Positions 8,005 to 16,696 are shown, counted from the first letter of the stretch. The stretch is DNA of 52,870 nucleotides from Bacteroidales bacterium (GCA_015060905.1 SUXQ01000017.1:1-52870), one strand, 5' to 3'. The notes: generated by a model from the letters alone, not told the origin. Program-made: numbers and translations.

Positions 8005-10782
8005 TTAGCAACAACCACAGTCGCAGCCCGAAGGGTGCTTGTGTGTGTCGTCAAAAAGATTCAAACGGTTTTTTCTTGCTTCATCAAGCGACCTTAGTGC
8101 CGATGTTTCGCGCAAGGCAGCCTCGTCGCGCAGACGTTGTTGCTCGTTGCGCAACTGTGCGATAAAAGTATTGCGACGCTCGGTGCCATTCATAAGCTCG
8201 GCTGCAACAATAACATTCTGCGACACATCCTTGACGTGTATTACGGGTGCGTCGTAGGCGGGTGCAATTTTAAGAGCAGTGTGCAGGGCGCTTGTTGTTG
8301 CTCCGGCAATCATCACAGGAATGTTGCTGCCGGCAGTCTGTAACTCTTTTACAACAGTAATCATTTCCTCGAGCGAGGGTGTTATAAGGCCGCTGAGAGC
8401 TATAATATCAACGTTGTTTTTTATTGCTTCTGAAACAATCTTTTCCGACGGTACCATCACTCCCAGGTCTGTTATTTCGTATCCGTTACATCCCATTACC
8501 ACGGCTGCTATATTTTTGCCAATGTCGTGAACGTCTCCCTTTACAGTGGCTATCAACACTTTTCCGGCCGATTTTGTTGAAGTGCTGCGTTGTTGCTCTA
8601 TCAGTGGTTGCAGTATCGCTACAGCCTGTTTCATTGTGCGGGCGGTCTTTACTACCTGTGGCAGGAACAGTTTGCCCTCGCCGAAAAGTTGCCCCACATA
8701 ACTCATTCCATCCATCAAGGGGCCGCCGATGACATTTACGGCAGTATGATATTTTTCGATAGCCTCGGCAATGTCCTCTTGCAGAAAATCGCTTATTCCC
8801 TTGAGTAACGCTGTTTTCAGTCTTTCTTCCACGCTCTCGGCGCGCCAAGCATCATTTGCTTTGTGCGTTTCTACGGCTGCTTTATCCTTTAAGGCTGCTG
8901 CTGCGGCTATCAAACGTTCCGTTGCCTCTGTGTCGCGGTTAAGAATGACATCTTCCATTATAGTGCGTATATCTTCGGGAATATCCTCATACTGCACAGA
9001 TGTCTGCGGGTTTACAATGCCCATGTCCATGCCCGCGGATATTGCATGATAAAGAAATACTGCGTGCAAGGCTTCGCGCACATAGTTGTTCCCTCGGAAA
9101 GAGAATGAGAGGTTGCTTACACCTCCGCTTATATGTGTCCCGGGTAGGTTTTTCTTTATCCATTCACACGCACGGATAAAGTCTATTCCGTATGCTGCAT
9201 GTTCCTCTATTCCTGTGGCGATTGCAAGAATGTTGGGGTCGAAAATTATTTCATTGGCGCGGAATCCAACCTTTTCGGTAAGCAGTTTGTATGCTCGTTC
9301 GCAAACTTCTATCTTGCGCTCGTAGCTTGTCGCTTGTCCCTGCTCGTCAAAGGCCATTACCACGACTGCCGCTCCCAGACGTTTCGCCTCGGATGCACGT
9401 GCAAGGAACAATTCTTCGCCCTCCTTCAGTGAGATTGAATTTACAATGGCGCGACCCTGTAAACATTTTAATCCCGCGCTTATTACTTCCCAATCGGACG
9501 AATCGACCATCACCGGCACGCGTGCAATTTCAGGTTCGCTACCCAGAAGGTTCAGGAAATTTATCATTTCCGCCTTTGTGTCTAAAAGGCCATCGTCCAT
9601 ATTAATATCAAGGACCTGTGCGCCGTCCTCTACCTGTCGGCGGGCTATGCTCAGTGCTTCGTTGTAATTTTTCTCGTTTATCAGGCGCAGGAATTTGCGC
9701 GAGCCGGCGACGTTGCATCTTTCGCCTATATTCATGAAATTCATTTCGCGCTTAACGACCAGCCTTTCAAGGCCCGATAGCCATAATTCGGCCGCCTGCT
9801 GCGCGGGACGATGCGGTGTTTTTCCCTCGACAAGGGCGGGGAAACATGCAATATATTCGTTGGTGGTACCGCAACATCCGCCTATAATGTTTATAAGCCC
9901 CTCGTCTATATACTCTTTCACCTGACGCGCCATTTCTTCGGGCATTTGGTCGTACGTGCCAAGCTCGTTGGGAAGGCCGGCGTTGGGGTATGCGCTTATG
10001 TAGCATGGGGCAATTTCGGCGAGGCGTTTGATGAAGGGCTTCATTTGTGAAGCACCGAACGAGCAGTTGAGTCCTACCGACAGTATATTCTCGCGTACGG
10101 TCGAGGCGACGAATGCTTCTATTGTCTGTCCCGAGAGGGTGCGTCCCGCTGCGTCGGCTACGGTCATCGACAGCATTATGGGCACTCTTTTGCCTGTTTG
10201 CTTCATCGCTTGCTCGGCTGCATATATTGCGGCCTTTGCGTTCAGAGTGTCGAAAATTGTCTCTATGAGCAGGGCATCCACTCCCTCGGTTATCAGAATT
10301 TCCATCTGCTCTACATACGCCTCTTTAAGCTCGTCGAAAGTGAGGTTGCGGAATGCCGGGTTTTCAACGTCGGGGCTTATGGAGCAGGTGCGGCTTGTGG
10401 GGCCCACCGAGCCTACTACGAAACGCGGCTTTTCGGCAGTGGAGTATCTGTCGGCAAGCGAGCGGGCTATGCGCACGGCTGCCGCATTCATTTCGCGGCA
10501 AAGATGCTCGGTCTTATAGTCCGACTGCGATATTCTGTTCGAATTAAATGTGTTTGTTTCTATAATATCTGCGCCGGCAATAAGATATTTTTCGTGTATC
10601 TCTTTTATTATTTCGGGGCGTGTGAGTACCAACAGGTCGTTGTTGCCTTTCAATAGTACCGGATGCGACGCAAGCTGCCCGCCTCGGAAATCTTCTTCCT
10701 GAAGATTGTATTTTTGTATCATTGTACCCATTGCTCCGTCGAGCACAAGAATCCTCTCTTTTAAAATATCTTCGAGTCTCAT
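8005..10782 (-). CDS. metH: Cobalamin-dependent methionine synthase lacking the activation domain
   Basis: A 925-residue MetH that transfers a methyl group from 5-methyl-THF to homocysteine by way of cobalamin. Domains: homocysteine-binding barrel (1-320) with zinc ligands C240, C303 and C304; pterin-binding barrel (about 345-620, ERCNVAGSRKF, VMVDSSDW); cap domain (about 645-735); B12 Rossmann domain (about 740-870) with the D750-V-H752-D-I-G loop giving the axial histidine. The roughly 330-residue C-terminal AdoMet/reactivation domain of E. coli MetH is absent. Instead there is a charged tail ending in GCDCGCC. A stand-alone reactivation protein elsewhere in the genome is likely, as I recall for other Bacteroides. 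No B12 riboswitch is visible upstream; smpB is only 44 bp away. Confidence 0.93.
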   Translation of the reverse strand: MRLEDILKERILVLDGAMGTMIQKYNLQEEDFRGGQLASHPVLLKGNNDLLVLTRPEIIKEIHEKYLIAGADIIETNTFNSNRISQSDYKTEHLCREMNAAAVRIARSLADRYSTAEKPRFVVGSVGPTSRTCSISPDVENPAFRNLTFDELKEAYVEQMEILITEGVDALLIETIFDTLNAKAAIYAAEQAMKQTGKRVPIMLSMTVADAAGRTLSGQTIEAFVASTVRENILSVGLNCSFGASQMKPFIKRLAEIAPCYISAYPNAGLPNELGTYDQMPEEMARQVKEYIDEGLINIIGGCCGTTNEYIACFPALVEGKTPHRPAQQAAELWLSGLERLVVKREMNFMNIGERCNVAGSRKFLRLINEKNYNEALSIARRQVEDGAQVLDINMDDGLLDTKAEMINFLNLLGSEPEIARVPVMVDSSDWEVISAGLKCLQGRAIVNSISLKEGEELFLARASEAKRLGAAVVVMAFDEQGQATSYERKIEVCERAYKLLTEKVGFRANEIIFDPNILAIATGIEEHAAYGIDFIRACEWIKKNLPGTHISGGVSNLSFSFRGNNYVREALHAVFLYHAISAGMDMGIVNPQTSVQYEDIPEDIRTIMEDVILNRDTEATERLIAAAAALKDKAAVETHKANDAWRAESVEERLKTALLKGISDFLQEDIAEAIEKYHTAVNVIGGPLMDGMSYVGQLFGEGKLFLPQVVKTARTMKQAVAILQPLIEQQRSTSTKSAGKVLIATVKGDVHDIGKNIAAVVMGCNGYEITDLGVMVPSEKIVSEAIKNNVDIIALSGLITPSLEEMITVVKELQTAGSNIPVMIAGATTSALHTALKIAPAYDAPVIHVKDVSQNVIVAAELMNGTERRNTFIAQLRNEQQRLRDEAALRETSALRSLDEARKNRLNLFDDTHKHPSGCDCGCC

Positions 10783-10794
10783 AATTATAGCAAA

Positions 10795-10817
10795 TAGCCG
10801 GAATAAAATTCCGGCTA
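10795..10817 (-). terminator. Hairpin between smpB and metH (terminator or attenuator)
   Basis: A 10-bp perfect stem (TAGCCGGAAT / ATTCCGGCTA) with a 3-base loop. On the minus strand it is followed by only a weak T stretch (ATTTGCT), so termination would be partial; it could set the ratio of smpB to metH transcripts. Confidence 0.5.
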
Positions 10818-10826
10818 ATTAATATT

Positions 10827-11288
10827 CTAATAATGCCTTTTTATTCTATCCATTTCGCGCTTGTCGTCACGCTCTTTTATACTCTCGCGCTTGTCATACT
10901 CGTGCTTACCGCGCGCAAGGCCTATCACAAGTTTGGCGAGCCCTCGTTCGTTTATGAACAAGCGGGTGGGGACGATGGTAAAGCCGGGGCTTTTTACAGC
11001 CTGCTTCAGTTTGCGCAGTTCCTTGCGCTCGAGCAGCAATTTCCTGTCGCGACGCGCTGTGTGGTTGTTGTACGAGCCGTAAAAATATTCGGCCACATAC
11101 ATGTTTTTTACCCAAAGTTCGTCGTTTGTAAACACACAATATGTATCAACAAGGCTCGCCTTGCCCAGCCTGATGGATTTTATCTCGGTGCCCGTAAGCA
11201 CTATTCCCGCTGTGTACGTGTCTGATATTACATAGTCAAACGTGGCACGCTTGTTTTTTATATTTATAGCAACCTTTCTTTTATCCAT
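10827..11288 (-). CDS. smpB: SsrA-binding protein SmpB
   Basis: A 153-residue tmRNA-binding protein needed for trans-translation rescue of stalled ribosomes. It has the family's [31 protein letters not shown] start, the [19 protein letters not shown] loop, the [13 protein letters not shown] helix and the basic C-terminal tail ([25 protein letters not shown]). Length is normal. It begins 3 bp after the Yip1-like gene ends. Confidence 0.97.
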   Translation of the reverse strand: MDKRKVAINIKNKRATFDYVISDTYTAGIVLTGTEIKSIRLGKASLVDTYCVFTNDELWVKNMYVAEYFYGSYNNHTARRDRKLLLERKELRKLKQAVKSPGFTIVPTRLFINERGLAKLVIGLARGKHEYDKRESIKERDDKREMDRIKRHY

Positions 11289-11291
11289 AAA

Positions 11292-11864
11292 TTAACTTAT
11301 CAATAGAGAGAGTGCGCCCATTATTTTATTGACAACAAAGGGCATTACAATAAGTATCAGCGACACTACCATTGTGTATATTAAACGCCGTTCCTCATTG
11401 ATTTTTATCAGCACAGCTGCACCGTCCCAAACAATCTTCAGAGTGTAGAACTGTGCAATAAAAGCCAATATCCTGAATTCGGGGAAAAGTCCCAAACATA
11501 AATTCAGGCACAGCACCACCACCATCGAATATCCGGTAAACACTTCAATTGTTTCTCGCCGAAAATCTTTGCTTGTGTATTTTTTTGTAAAAAATGCTAT
11601 TGCGTATGCTGAAATTTTATATGCAATCAGCAAAGAGAATGTGCATAAAGCTGCACTTATAGTGCTTGTGTAGAAACTGTCCCAGCCAAGCCCGTTGTTA
11701 AATACGCGTCCAAGAAAAAGTGCCGTTCCGCATAAAATGGCAAGCGGGTAAAGAAACTCGCCCAACATTTCGCGCTTCGTCCCTTTATGCAACACTTGCA
11801 GCCACGCCTTTGCAGGGTGCGCAATCAATTCCTGTACCGTTGCGAACAGCTTCTTATAATCCAT
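11292..11864 (-). CDS. Yip1-domain family membrane protein
   Basis: A 190-residue protein with an N-terminal cytoplasmic helix (LFATVQELIAHPAKAWLQVL) followed by about five hydrophobic segments, the typical layout of Bacteroidetes Yip1-family proteins. Its function is not known. It sits 15 bp downstream of the NigD-like lipoprotein gene and 3 bp upstream of smpB, which suggests one transcript. Confidence 0.7.
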   Translation of the reverse strand: MDYKKLFATVQELIAHPAKAWLQVLHKGTKREMLGEFLYPLAILCGTALFLGRVFNNGLGWDSFYTSTISAALCTFSLLIAYKISAYAIAFFTKKYTSKDFRRETIEVFTGYSMVVVLCLNLCLGLFPEFRILAFIAQFYTLKIVWDGAAVLIKINEERRLIYTMVVSLILIVMPFVVNKIMGALSLLIS

Positions 11865-11879
11865 AATGAAGACTATACT

Positions 11880-12605
11880 TTAGTTCTTGAAACAATTCTT
11901 GTATTTTCCTCCAAACGGCTCCGCGATTCTTGTAGTGTCGTTATATTCGTCGTACCAGAGAGTGGTAATTTTTGTATAGATAGAATCAAGCGCAACCAAT
12001 TTATCTTTCTCTTCGTCAGGCAACATATTCGCCGCTGAAGAAATATCAAAAGACAATAATTTTGTAATATACTTATCACCATCCTCAATTTTTGCATTAA
12101 GAGCAAAGCACAGAGTGTCGCCCTCCAATTTTACCGGCGAAAGTTTAAAATCCCCCTCTGCTCCATTGCTGCGATAGTCGATGCTGATATTCTGGAAATT
12201 TTTCCAAAGCCACATAGCACTTGCAACTTCTGTATTAATAAGTACTTTTCTTAAACCAATAATAGGCGAAGAGTATATTTCTGTGTCGATGTCCGCTGCT
12301 GCAGTTAATCCGGAAACAGGTATTATCCCCTCAACGGACTTTATATAATACTCTGCCATACCTGTGTAATTGTCAATTTCGTAATCAAGGGTAAGATAAG
12401 CCCTGTCGCCATCTTGCAGCCCATGCTCCCCGATGTTCTTTACTTTATAATAAAGTGTATCTTTCAGCTCCGGGCGTACAAAATTCCTATCAATCGTATA
12501 AAGGCCTTGAATATAACCTTCAGACGTGGATTCCGCGGAGTCACATGAAGTAAATGCAAATATAAAAACAAATAAAGTGCAAAGTGCAAAAAGAATTTTT
12601 TTCAT
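11880..12605 (-). CDS. NigD-like lipoprotein
   Basis: A 241-residue lipoprotein: hydrophobic signal followed by FTSC, with lipidated Cys21. The N-terminal part (YIQGLYTIDR...LQDGDRAYLTLDYEI) and the C-terminal beta-rich half match the NigD-like family of Bacteroidetes. The function of the family is unknown; NigD is named from a Bacteroides bacteriocin (nig) locus. I start at the ATG at 12605 because it opens a proper signal peptide; the upstream extension of 17 residues is not signal-like. Two promoter-like repeat units lie directly upstream, so transcription of the whole minus-strand run may begin here. Confidence 0.75.
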   Translation of the reverse strand: MKKILFALCTLFVFIFAFTSCDSAESTSEGYIQGLYTIDRNFVRPELKDTLYYKVKNIGEHGLQDGDRAYLTLDYEIDNYTGMAEYYIKSVEGIIPVSGLTAAADIDTEIYSSPIIGLRKVLINTEVASAMWLWKNFQNISIDYRSNGAEGDFKLSPVKLEGDTLCFALNAKIEDGDKYITKLLSFDISSAANMLPDEEKDKLVALDSIYTKITTLWYDEYNDTTRIAEPFGGKYKNCFKN

Positions 12606-12644
12606 TGTGTCGATAGATTTTGATATTATCACATAATTAAGTTT

Positions 12645-12836
12645 GCAAATATACAAACAAACGAGCGAGAAATATCAAGCTTGCTTGAATATTTTTCACA
12701 GCGAGTGCAGTCAATATTCGCCGTTTATGGGCAAATATACAAACAAACGAGCGAGAAATATCAAGCTTGCTTGAATATTTTTCACAGCGAGCGAAAGTAT
12801 ATTCGCGGTTTACTGCAAAAATACAAACAAAAAACC
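12645..12836 (-). repeat. Tandem promoter-bearing repeat (two full units and a fragment)
   Basis: A 61-bp block at 12645-12705 recurs identically at 12731-12791 (period 86 bp), and a third, degenerate start follows from about 12814. Read on the minus strand, each unit has an imperfect inverted repeat (ATATTCAAGC...GCTTGATAT) and ends in TATATTTGC, a perfect Bacteroidetes -7 box, with TTG 22 bases before it (12676-12678 to 12653-12646). The proximal unit lies about 40 bases ahead of the NigD-like ATG. A related copy lies at 17384-17448. Confidence 0.8.
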
Positions 12837-12940
12837 AAGTAAAAAACAGCAAAAGGTGATACATATGCTTATTAAAATATAAATAATTATAAAAATAAAA
12901 GATTTTCAACGTTTGGCTTCAAAAAATCATAACTTTGAAT

Positions 12941-12948
12941 TATATTTG
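12941..12948 (+). promoter_or_regulatory. Candidate -7 box upstream of the BspA-like gene
   Basis: TATATTTG at 12941-12948, with another -7-like TAACTTTG at 12930-12937. No well-spaced -33 TTTG was found (the TTTG at 12912-12915 is 14 or 25 bases away), so the call is weak. Confidence 0.3.
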
Positions 12949-13030
12949 CAGAATAATATGTAATGTGGTTAAATGTAACCGTATTTGCAGAATATTAATT
13001 AAAGAGTATAAATATAAAAATATAGTGCTT

Positions 13031-14359
13031 ATGAAACACTTTTTACACAAAATTTCACTTTCTCTATTTGCTGCGATGCTTACTCTCTCCTCCTATGCTC
13101 AAAAAATCGAGTACGAAGGAATAAGCTACATACTCGATTCCGACAACCAAACAGCGACTGTCACCTATCAGGGCAGCAATCCCGAGGAAAATAACTACAA
13201 AGGAGAAATTGAAATTCCGGGACAAGTATATTATAATGACGTAGATTATAGTGTAACCTCAATCGGGGAAAAAGCATTTTACGGTTGCGACAGTATAGTA
13301 TACGTAAACATTGGCGAGTTTATCGAATCGATAGGCTCTGAAGCATTCGCAAATAACGGAATGAGCTCACTTATCATTCCGCAGAACGATATTATAATCA
13401 GCATAGCCGAAGATGCTTTTAAAGGTAGCAATATAAGCCTCTTTATCTATGGCGAGGTCGAAGATTTTACATTCTTGAATAATGTCAAAGCAACCACTCC
13501 GGTGTTTGCCCACGATGAAATATTGGAAACAATCAAGGAAGCATGGCCGGGAGAGCCCAAAAGCATAGATACGCCATTCTATTTAGAAAAGCTTTCTACA
13601 ATGACAACAATAGCATTCCGTCTGCACAAGACCGAATTCTATTCTTTGCCCAATGCCATTCCTTTTGAATTTTCAAGCGTGATAATGTCTGCACAAGGCT
13701 CGGGAATGACACCCGACTCCGACGGCGTATATCTCTGTGACGGCCTTTCCCCCGGGGTTAAACGTGACTTTGTGATAAATTACAATATCAATGGTAATGA
13801 CTTTGGTGAAATGTTGTGGATTGAGACTACACAGCCGGTCATAGAATGTAAAGATACTGAAAAAACAGCAACGACATTCACGGCAACAATCGTCGCACAA
13901 GAGGAGCGTCTGTTTGAAGCTACAGAGGTTGGCCTGACAATAAACGGCAAAAAATATATAGCCGATGAAAATGATAAAGTTGAAGTAAGCAATCTGAAAG
14001 AAAACACAGAGTATACTGTAAAACCCTATGCGGTATACAGGGGTAAAACTTATTACGGTAGCGAGTTTACATTTACCACAAACAATTCGACAAATATTGT
14101 AGGTGTTACAGCCGGTAACGAGCCGGTTATAGTGCTCAACAACAAAACTCGCAACGGATACCTCGAAGTATCAGTTAATTGTGAGGGCGAGGCTGCATAC
14201 AGCATTGTCAATATTACCGGTCAGAAAGAAAAAGAGGGTGCAATTTCAGGCGAAAATAAACTCAACAACATCAGCACAGATGACCTGTCGTCGGGAATAT
14301 ACCTTATAAATATAAACGGCAATAACATTAATAAAACATTGAAGTTTGTAATCAAGTAA
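13031..14359 (+). CDS. BspA-like LRR protein with fibronectin-III-like domain and T9SS tail
   Basis: A 442-residue secreted protein. Signal peptide (MKHFLHKISLSLFAAMLTLSSYAQ) and an N-terminal BspA domain (YEGISYILDSDNQTATVTYQ). Two or three LRR_5 repeats (VTSIGEKAFYGCDSI, IESIGSEAFANNG) are followed by a beta-sandwich region and an FN3-like segment (about 300-360, ENTEYTVKPYAVYRGKTYYGSEFTF). The C-terminal about 75 residues resemble a type A T9SS sorting domain (SGIYLININGNNINKTLKFVIK). It is probably exported by the Por system and anchored at the surface. I chose the ATG at 13031 because it begins the signal peptide. The ligand is unknown. Confidence 0.82.
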   Translation: MKHFLHKISLSLFAAMLTLSSYAQKIEYEGISYILDSDNQTATVTYQGSNPEENNYKGEIEIPGQVYYNDVDYSVTSIGEKAFYGCDSIVYVNIGEFIESIGSEAFANNGMSSLIIPQNDIIISIAEDAFKGSNISLFIYGEVEDFTFLNNVKATTPVFAHDEILETIKEAWPGEPKSIDTPFYLEKLSTMTTIAFRLHKTEFYSLPNAIPFEFSSVIMSAQGSGMTPDSDGVYLCDGLSPGVKRDFVINYNINGNDFGEMLWIETTQPVIECKDTEKTATTFTATIVAQEERLFEATEVGLTINGKKYIADENDKVEVSNLKENTEYTVKPYAVYRGKTYYGSEFTFTTNNSTNIVGVTAGNEPVIVLNNKTRNGYLEVSVNCEGEAAYSIVNITGQKEKEGAISGENKLNNISTDDLSSGIYLININGNNINKTLKFVIK

Positions 14360-14376
14360 ATTTATTACCCATATAG

Positions 14377-14415
14377 CAACAAGGCAGCCTGATAAATTAT
14401 CAGGCTGCCTTGTTG
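14377..14415 (+). terminator. Terminator after the BspA-like gene
   Basis: An 18-bp perfect stem (CAACAAGGCAGCCTGATA and its complement) with a 3-base loop, 17 bases after the stop codon. Confidence 0.8.
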
Positions 14416-14516
14416 TATAAACCATCCAGCGAGTAAATTTTCTGTAAATTCAAACAGTTTCCAAAATACACGAGTAAAATATTTGGAAATATTAATAACA
14501 ATTCCAATAAAAACAT

Positions 14517-14524
14517 TAAATTTG
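14517..14524 (+). promoter_or_regulatory. Candidate -7 box for the NifU-like/GGGtGRT operon
   Basis: TAAATTTG (TAnnTTTG) lies 33 bases before the ATG at 14558. No clear -33 box at the expected distance. Confidence 0.4.
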
Positions 14525-14557
14525 CAATCGGAAAAATCCCAATTAAAATATTAAATT

Positions 14558-15259
14558 ATGGTTTATTCACACGAAGTAGAAAACATGTGTGTTGTTAAGA
14601 AAGGTCCCAATCATGGTCCCGCTCCCATTCCCGAAGAGGGTAAGTGGGTGAAAGCCAAAGAGATTGTAGATATTTCTGGTTTTACACACGGTATTGGCTG
14701 GTGCGCTCCTCAGCAGGGTGCATGTAAGCTCTCATTGAACATTAAAGAAGGTATCATCCAAGAGGCTCTTGTAGAGACAATCGGTTGTTCGGGTATGACA
14801 CACTCTGCAGCTATGGCATCAGAGATTCTCCCCGGAAAAACAATCCTCGAAGCACTCAACACCGACCTCGTTTGTGACGCAATCAACACTGCTATGCGCG
14901 AGCTTTTCAAGCAGATTGTTTACGGTCGCAGCCAGTCAGCTTTCTCAGAGGGCGGACTTATCATCGGTGCAGGTCTTGAGGACCTCGGTAAAGGTCTCCG
15001 CAGCCAGACAGGTACACTCTATGGTACATTGGCAAAAGGTCCCCGTTACCTCGAAATGGCAGAGGGTTACATCACACGCATCGCTCTCGACAAGAACGAC
15101 GAGATTTGTGGTTACGAGTTTGTAAACCTCGGTCAGTTGATGGATGAGATTAAAAAAGGTACAGACGCTAACGAAGCTGTTAAGAAATTGACAAAGACAT
15201 ACGGTCGTTTCTCAGAAGAGGCCGGCGCTGTAAAATACATTGACCCACGTAATGAATAA
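14558..15259 (+). CDS. NifU-like iron-sulfur cluster assembly scaffold protein
   Basis: A 233-residue protein with an IscU/NifU N-terminal-type fold signature. Cluster-binding cysteines are at C49 (GIGWCAPQQ), C56 (GACKL) and C77 (TIGCSGMTHSAAMASEIL). It belongs to the group that is always next to a GGGtGRT protein, as here (12 bp upstream of it). It probably assembles or carries Fe-S clusters together with that partner, but the specific client is unknown. Codon use is strongly biased (GGT, CGT, CTC), which suggests high expression. Confidence 0.82.
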   Translation: MVYSHEVENMCVVKKGPNHGPAPIPEEGKWVKAKEIVDISGFTHGIGWCAPQQGACKLSLNIKEGIIQEALVETIGCSGMTHSAAMASEILPGKTILEALNTDLVCDAINTAMRELFKQIVYGRSQSAFSEGGLIIGAGLEDLGKGLRSQTGTLYGTLAKGPRYLEMAEGYITRIALDKNDEICGYEFVNLGQLMDEIKKGTDANEAVKKLTKTYGRFSEEAGAVKYIDPRNE

Positions 15260-15271
15260 GGAGGAAACACC

Positions 15272-16282
15272 ATGATAAGACCAGTAAAATTTGAAAGTCA
15301 GGATCGTCGTATCAAACAGATTCTTGCTGTTTTGAACGAGAATGGAATTTCCAGCATCGAAGAGGCTAACGAGATTTGCGAAAGCTACGGAATCGATCCT
15401 TATAAAATATGTGAAGAGACACAGCCCATCTGTTTCGAGAATGCAAAATGGGCTTATGTAGTAGGTGCAGCTATTGCATTGAAGAAAGGTTGCAAAGTGG
15501 CTGCTGATGCTGCCGAGGCTATCGGTCTTGGTCTTCAGGCATTCTGTATCCCCGGCTCAGTGGCAGATGATCGTAAAGTAGGTATCGGTCACGGTAACCT
15601 TGCTGCACGTCTTCTGCGCGAAGAGACAAAATGTTTCGCATTCCTCGCAGGTCACGAGTCATTCGCTGCGGCTGAGGGTGCTATCAAAATAGCAGCTAAG
15701 GCAGACAAAGTACGTAAAGAGCCTTTGCGCGTAATTCTCAACGGTCTTGGAAAAGACGCTGCTCAGATTATCGCTCGTATCAACGGCTTTACATATGTAC
15801 AGACAGAGTTCGACTACTTCACAGGTGAACTGAAAGAGATTAAGCGTATCGCTTACTCAGACGGACCCCGTGCAAAGGTTAATTGCTACGGTGCAGACGA
15901 TGTTCGCGAGGGTGTAGCTATCATGTGGAAAGAGGGTGTAGACGTATCAATCACAGGTAACTCTACTAACCCCACACGTTTCCAGCACCCCACAGCAGGT
16001 ACATACAAGAAAGAGCGTACACTCGCAGGTAAGCCCTACTTCTCAGTAGCTTCAGGTGGTGGTACAGGTCGTACACTTCACCCCGACAATATGGCTGCAG
16101 GTCCCGCTTCGTACGGTATGACCGATACAATGGGTCGTATGCACTCAGACGCTCAGTTCGCAGGTTCTTCATCAGTACCCGCACACGTTGAAATGATGGG
16201 CTTCCTCGGCATCGGTAACAACCCCATGGTAGGTGCTACTGTTGCTATCGCAGTGGACGTTTCTTCTGCACTTAATAAGTAA
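15272..16282 (+). CDS. GGGtGRT protein
   Basis: A 336-residue protein carrying the family-defining motif GGGTGRT at residues 262-268 (SVASGGGTGRTLHPDN). Cysteines at 46, 54, 73, 92, 121 and 205 could bind metal or clusters. The family is of unknown function and pairs with a NifU-like scaffold in anaerobes. A Shine-Dalgarno-like AGGAGG (15259-15264) precedes the ATG, which is unusual for Bacteroidetes and suggests strong expression. Its 3' end has been copied several times downstream (see 16372-16683, 19899-20092 and 21607-21630). Confidence 0.85.
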   Translation: MIRPVKFESQDRRIKQILAVLNENGISSIEEANEICESYGIDPYKICEETQPICFENAKWAYVVGAAIALKKGCKVAADAAEAIGLGLQAFCIPGSVADDRKVGIGHGNLAARLLREETKCFAFLAGHESFAAAEGAIKIAAKADKVRKEPLRVILNGLGKDAAQIIARINGFTYVQTEFDYFTGELKEIKRIAYSDGPRAKVNCYGADDVREGVAIMWKEGVDVSITGNSTNPTRFQHPTAGTYKKERTLAGKPYFSVASGGGTGRTLHPDNMAAGPASYGMTDTMGRMHSDAQFAGSSSVPAHVEMMGFLGIGNNPMVGATVAIAVDVSSALNK

Positions 16283-16304
16283 TTATCTAACTAATTACAT
16301 ATTT

Positions 16305-16342
16305 AATCTCCTGTAACTGACAAAGTTGCAGGAGATTTTTTT
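16305..16342 (+). terminator. Terminator of the GGGtGRT operon (original copy)
   Basis: A 13-bp stem with one G-U pair (AATCTCCTGTAAC / GTTGCAGGAGATT), 7-base loop, then a T-run. The same hairpin recurs at 16697-16729 and 19999-20031. Confidence 0.9.
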
Positions 16343-16408
16343 TGTAGATATAACAGCCTTGTACACTTATTGGGGGCCGTATGCACTCAGACGCTCAGTT
16401 TGCAGGTT

Positions 16409-16479
16409 AAGCCTAAAGGCTTTTCTTCCTTCTCATTCAGCAAAATAAACTAGTTTATTTTGCACTCACTCGTGCGTCA
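16409..16479. repeat. Small palindromic insertion 1 (about 71 bp)
   Basis: Interrupts the duplicated GGGtGRT fragment between CAGGTT and GTTCTTC. It contains a hairpin AAGCCTAAAGGCTT (16409-16422) and a 24-bp perfect palindrome (16440-16463) centred on ACTAGT, followed by CACTCACTCGTGCG. It resembles a miniature stem-loop element; no coding capacity. Confidence 0.5.
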
Positions 16480-16563
16480 GTTCTTCTTCAGTGCCCAATA
16501 CACGCCAAAGATGATGGGATTCCTCGGCATTGGTAACAACCCCATGGTAGGCGCTACTGTTGC

Positions 16564-16635
16564 CTTTGGCCATTTATTACTGCCCTCGTTGCATACACAA
16601 ATAAATTTGTGTCTACTCGTTGGTGTATAAATTAT
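16564..16635. repeat. Small palindromic insertion 2 (about 72 bp)
   Basis: Interrupts the same duplicate between GTTGC and CTATCGC. It contains the hairpin ACACAAATAAATTTGTGT followed by CTACTCGTTGG, and outer ATACA/TGTAT arms. Its length and its order of hairpin then ACTCGT match insertion 1. Confidence 0.5.
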
Positions 16636-16696
16636 CTATCGCAGTGGACGTTTCTGCTGCACTTAATAAGTAATTAATCTAACTAATTACATATTT

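Larger units (their letters stand above)
16372..16683 (+). pseudogene. Decayed duplicate of the GGGtGRT gene 3' end, with two small insertions
   Basis: Three blocks match consecutive parts of the GGGtGRT gene: 16372-16408 (gene about 16129-16170), 16480-16563 (about 16168-16246) and 16636-16683 (about 16247-16290, including the stop and the start of the 3' UTR). They are separated by two foreign segments, 16409-16479 and 16564-16635, each about 72 bp. No open frame remains. The stretch between the true stop (16282) and the sigma gene holds nothing else that I can recognise. Confidence 0.85.

Noticed and set aside
10783..11000. Cobalamin riboswitch upstream of metH
   Set aside because: smpB lies directly upstream and no B12-box-like sequence (GCCACTG) was seen.
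12645..12840. Tandem repeats considered as a CRISPR array
   Set aside because: Only two 61-bp repeats with a 25-bp gap, a promoter inside each, no cas genes and no further repeats.
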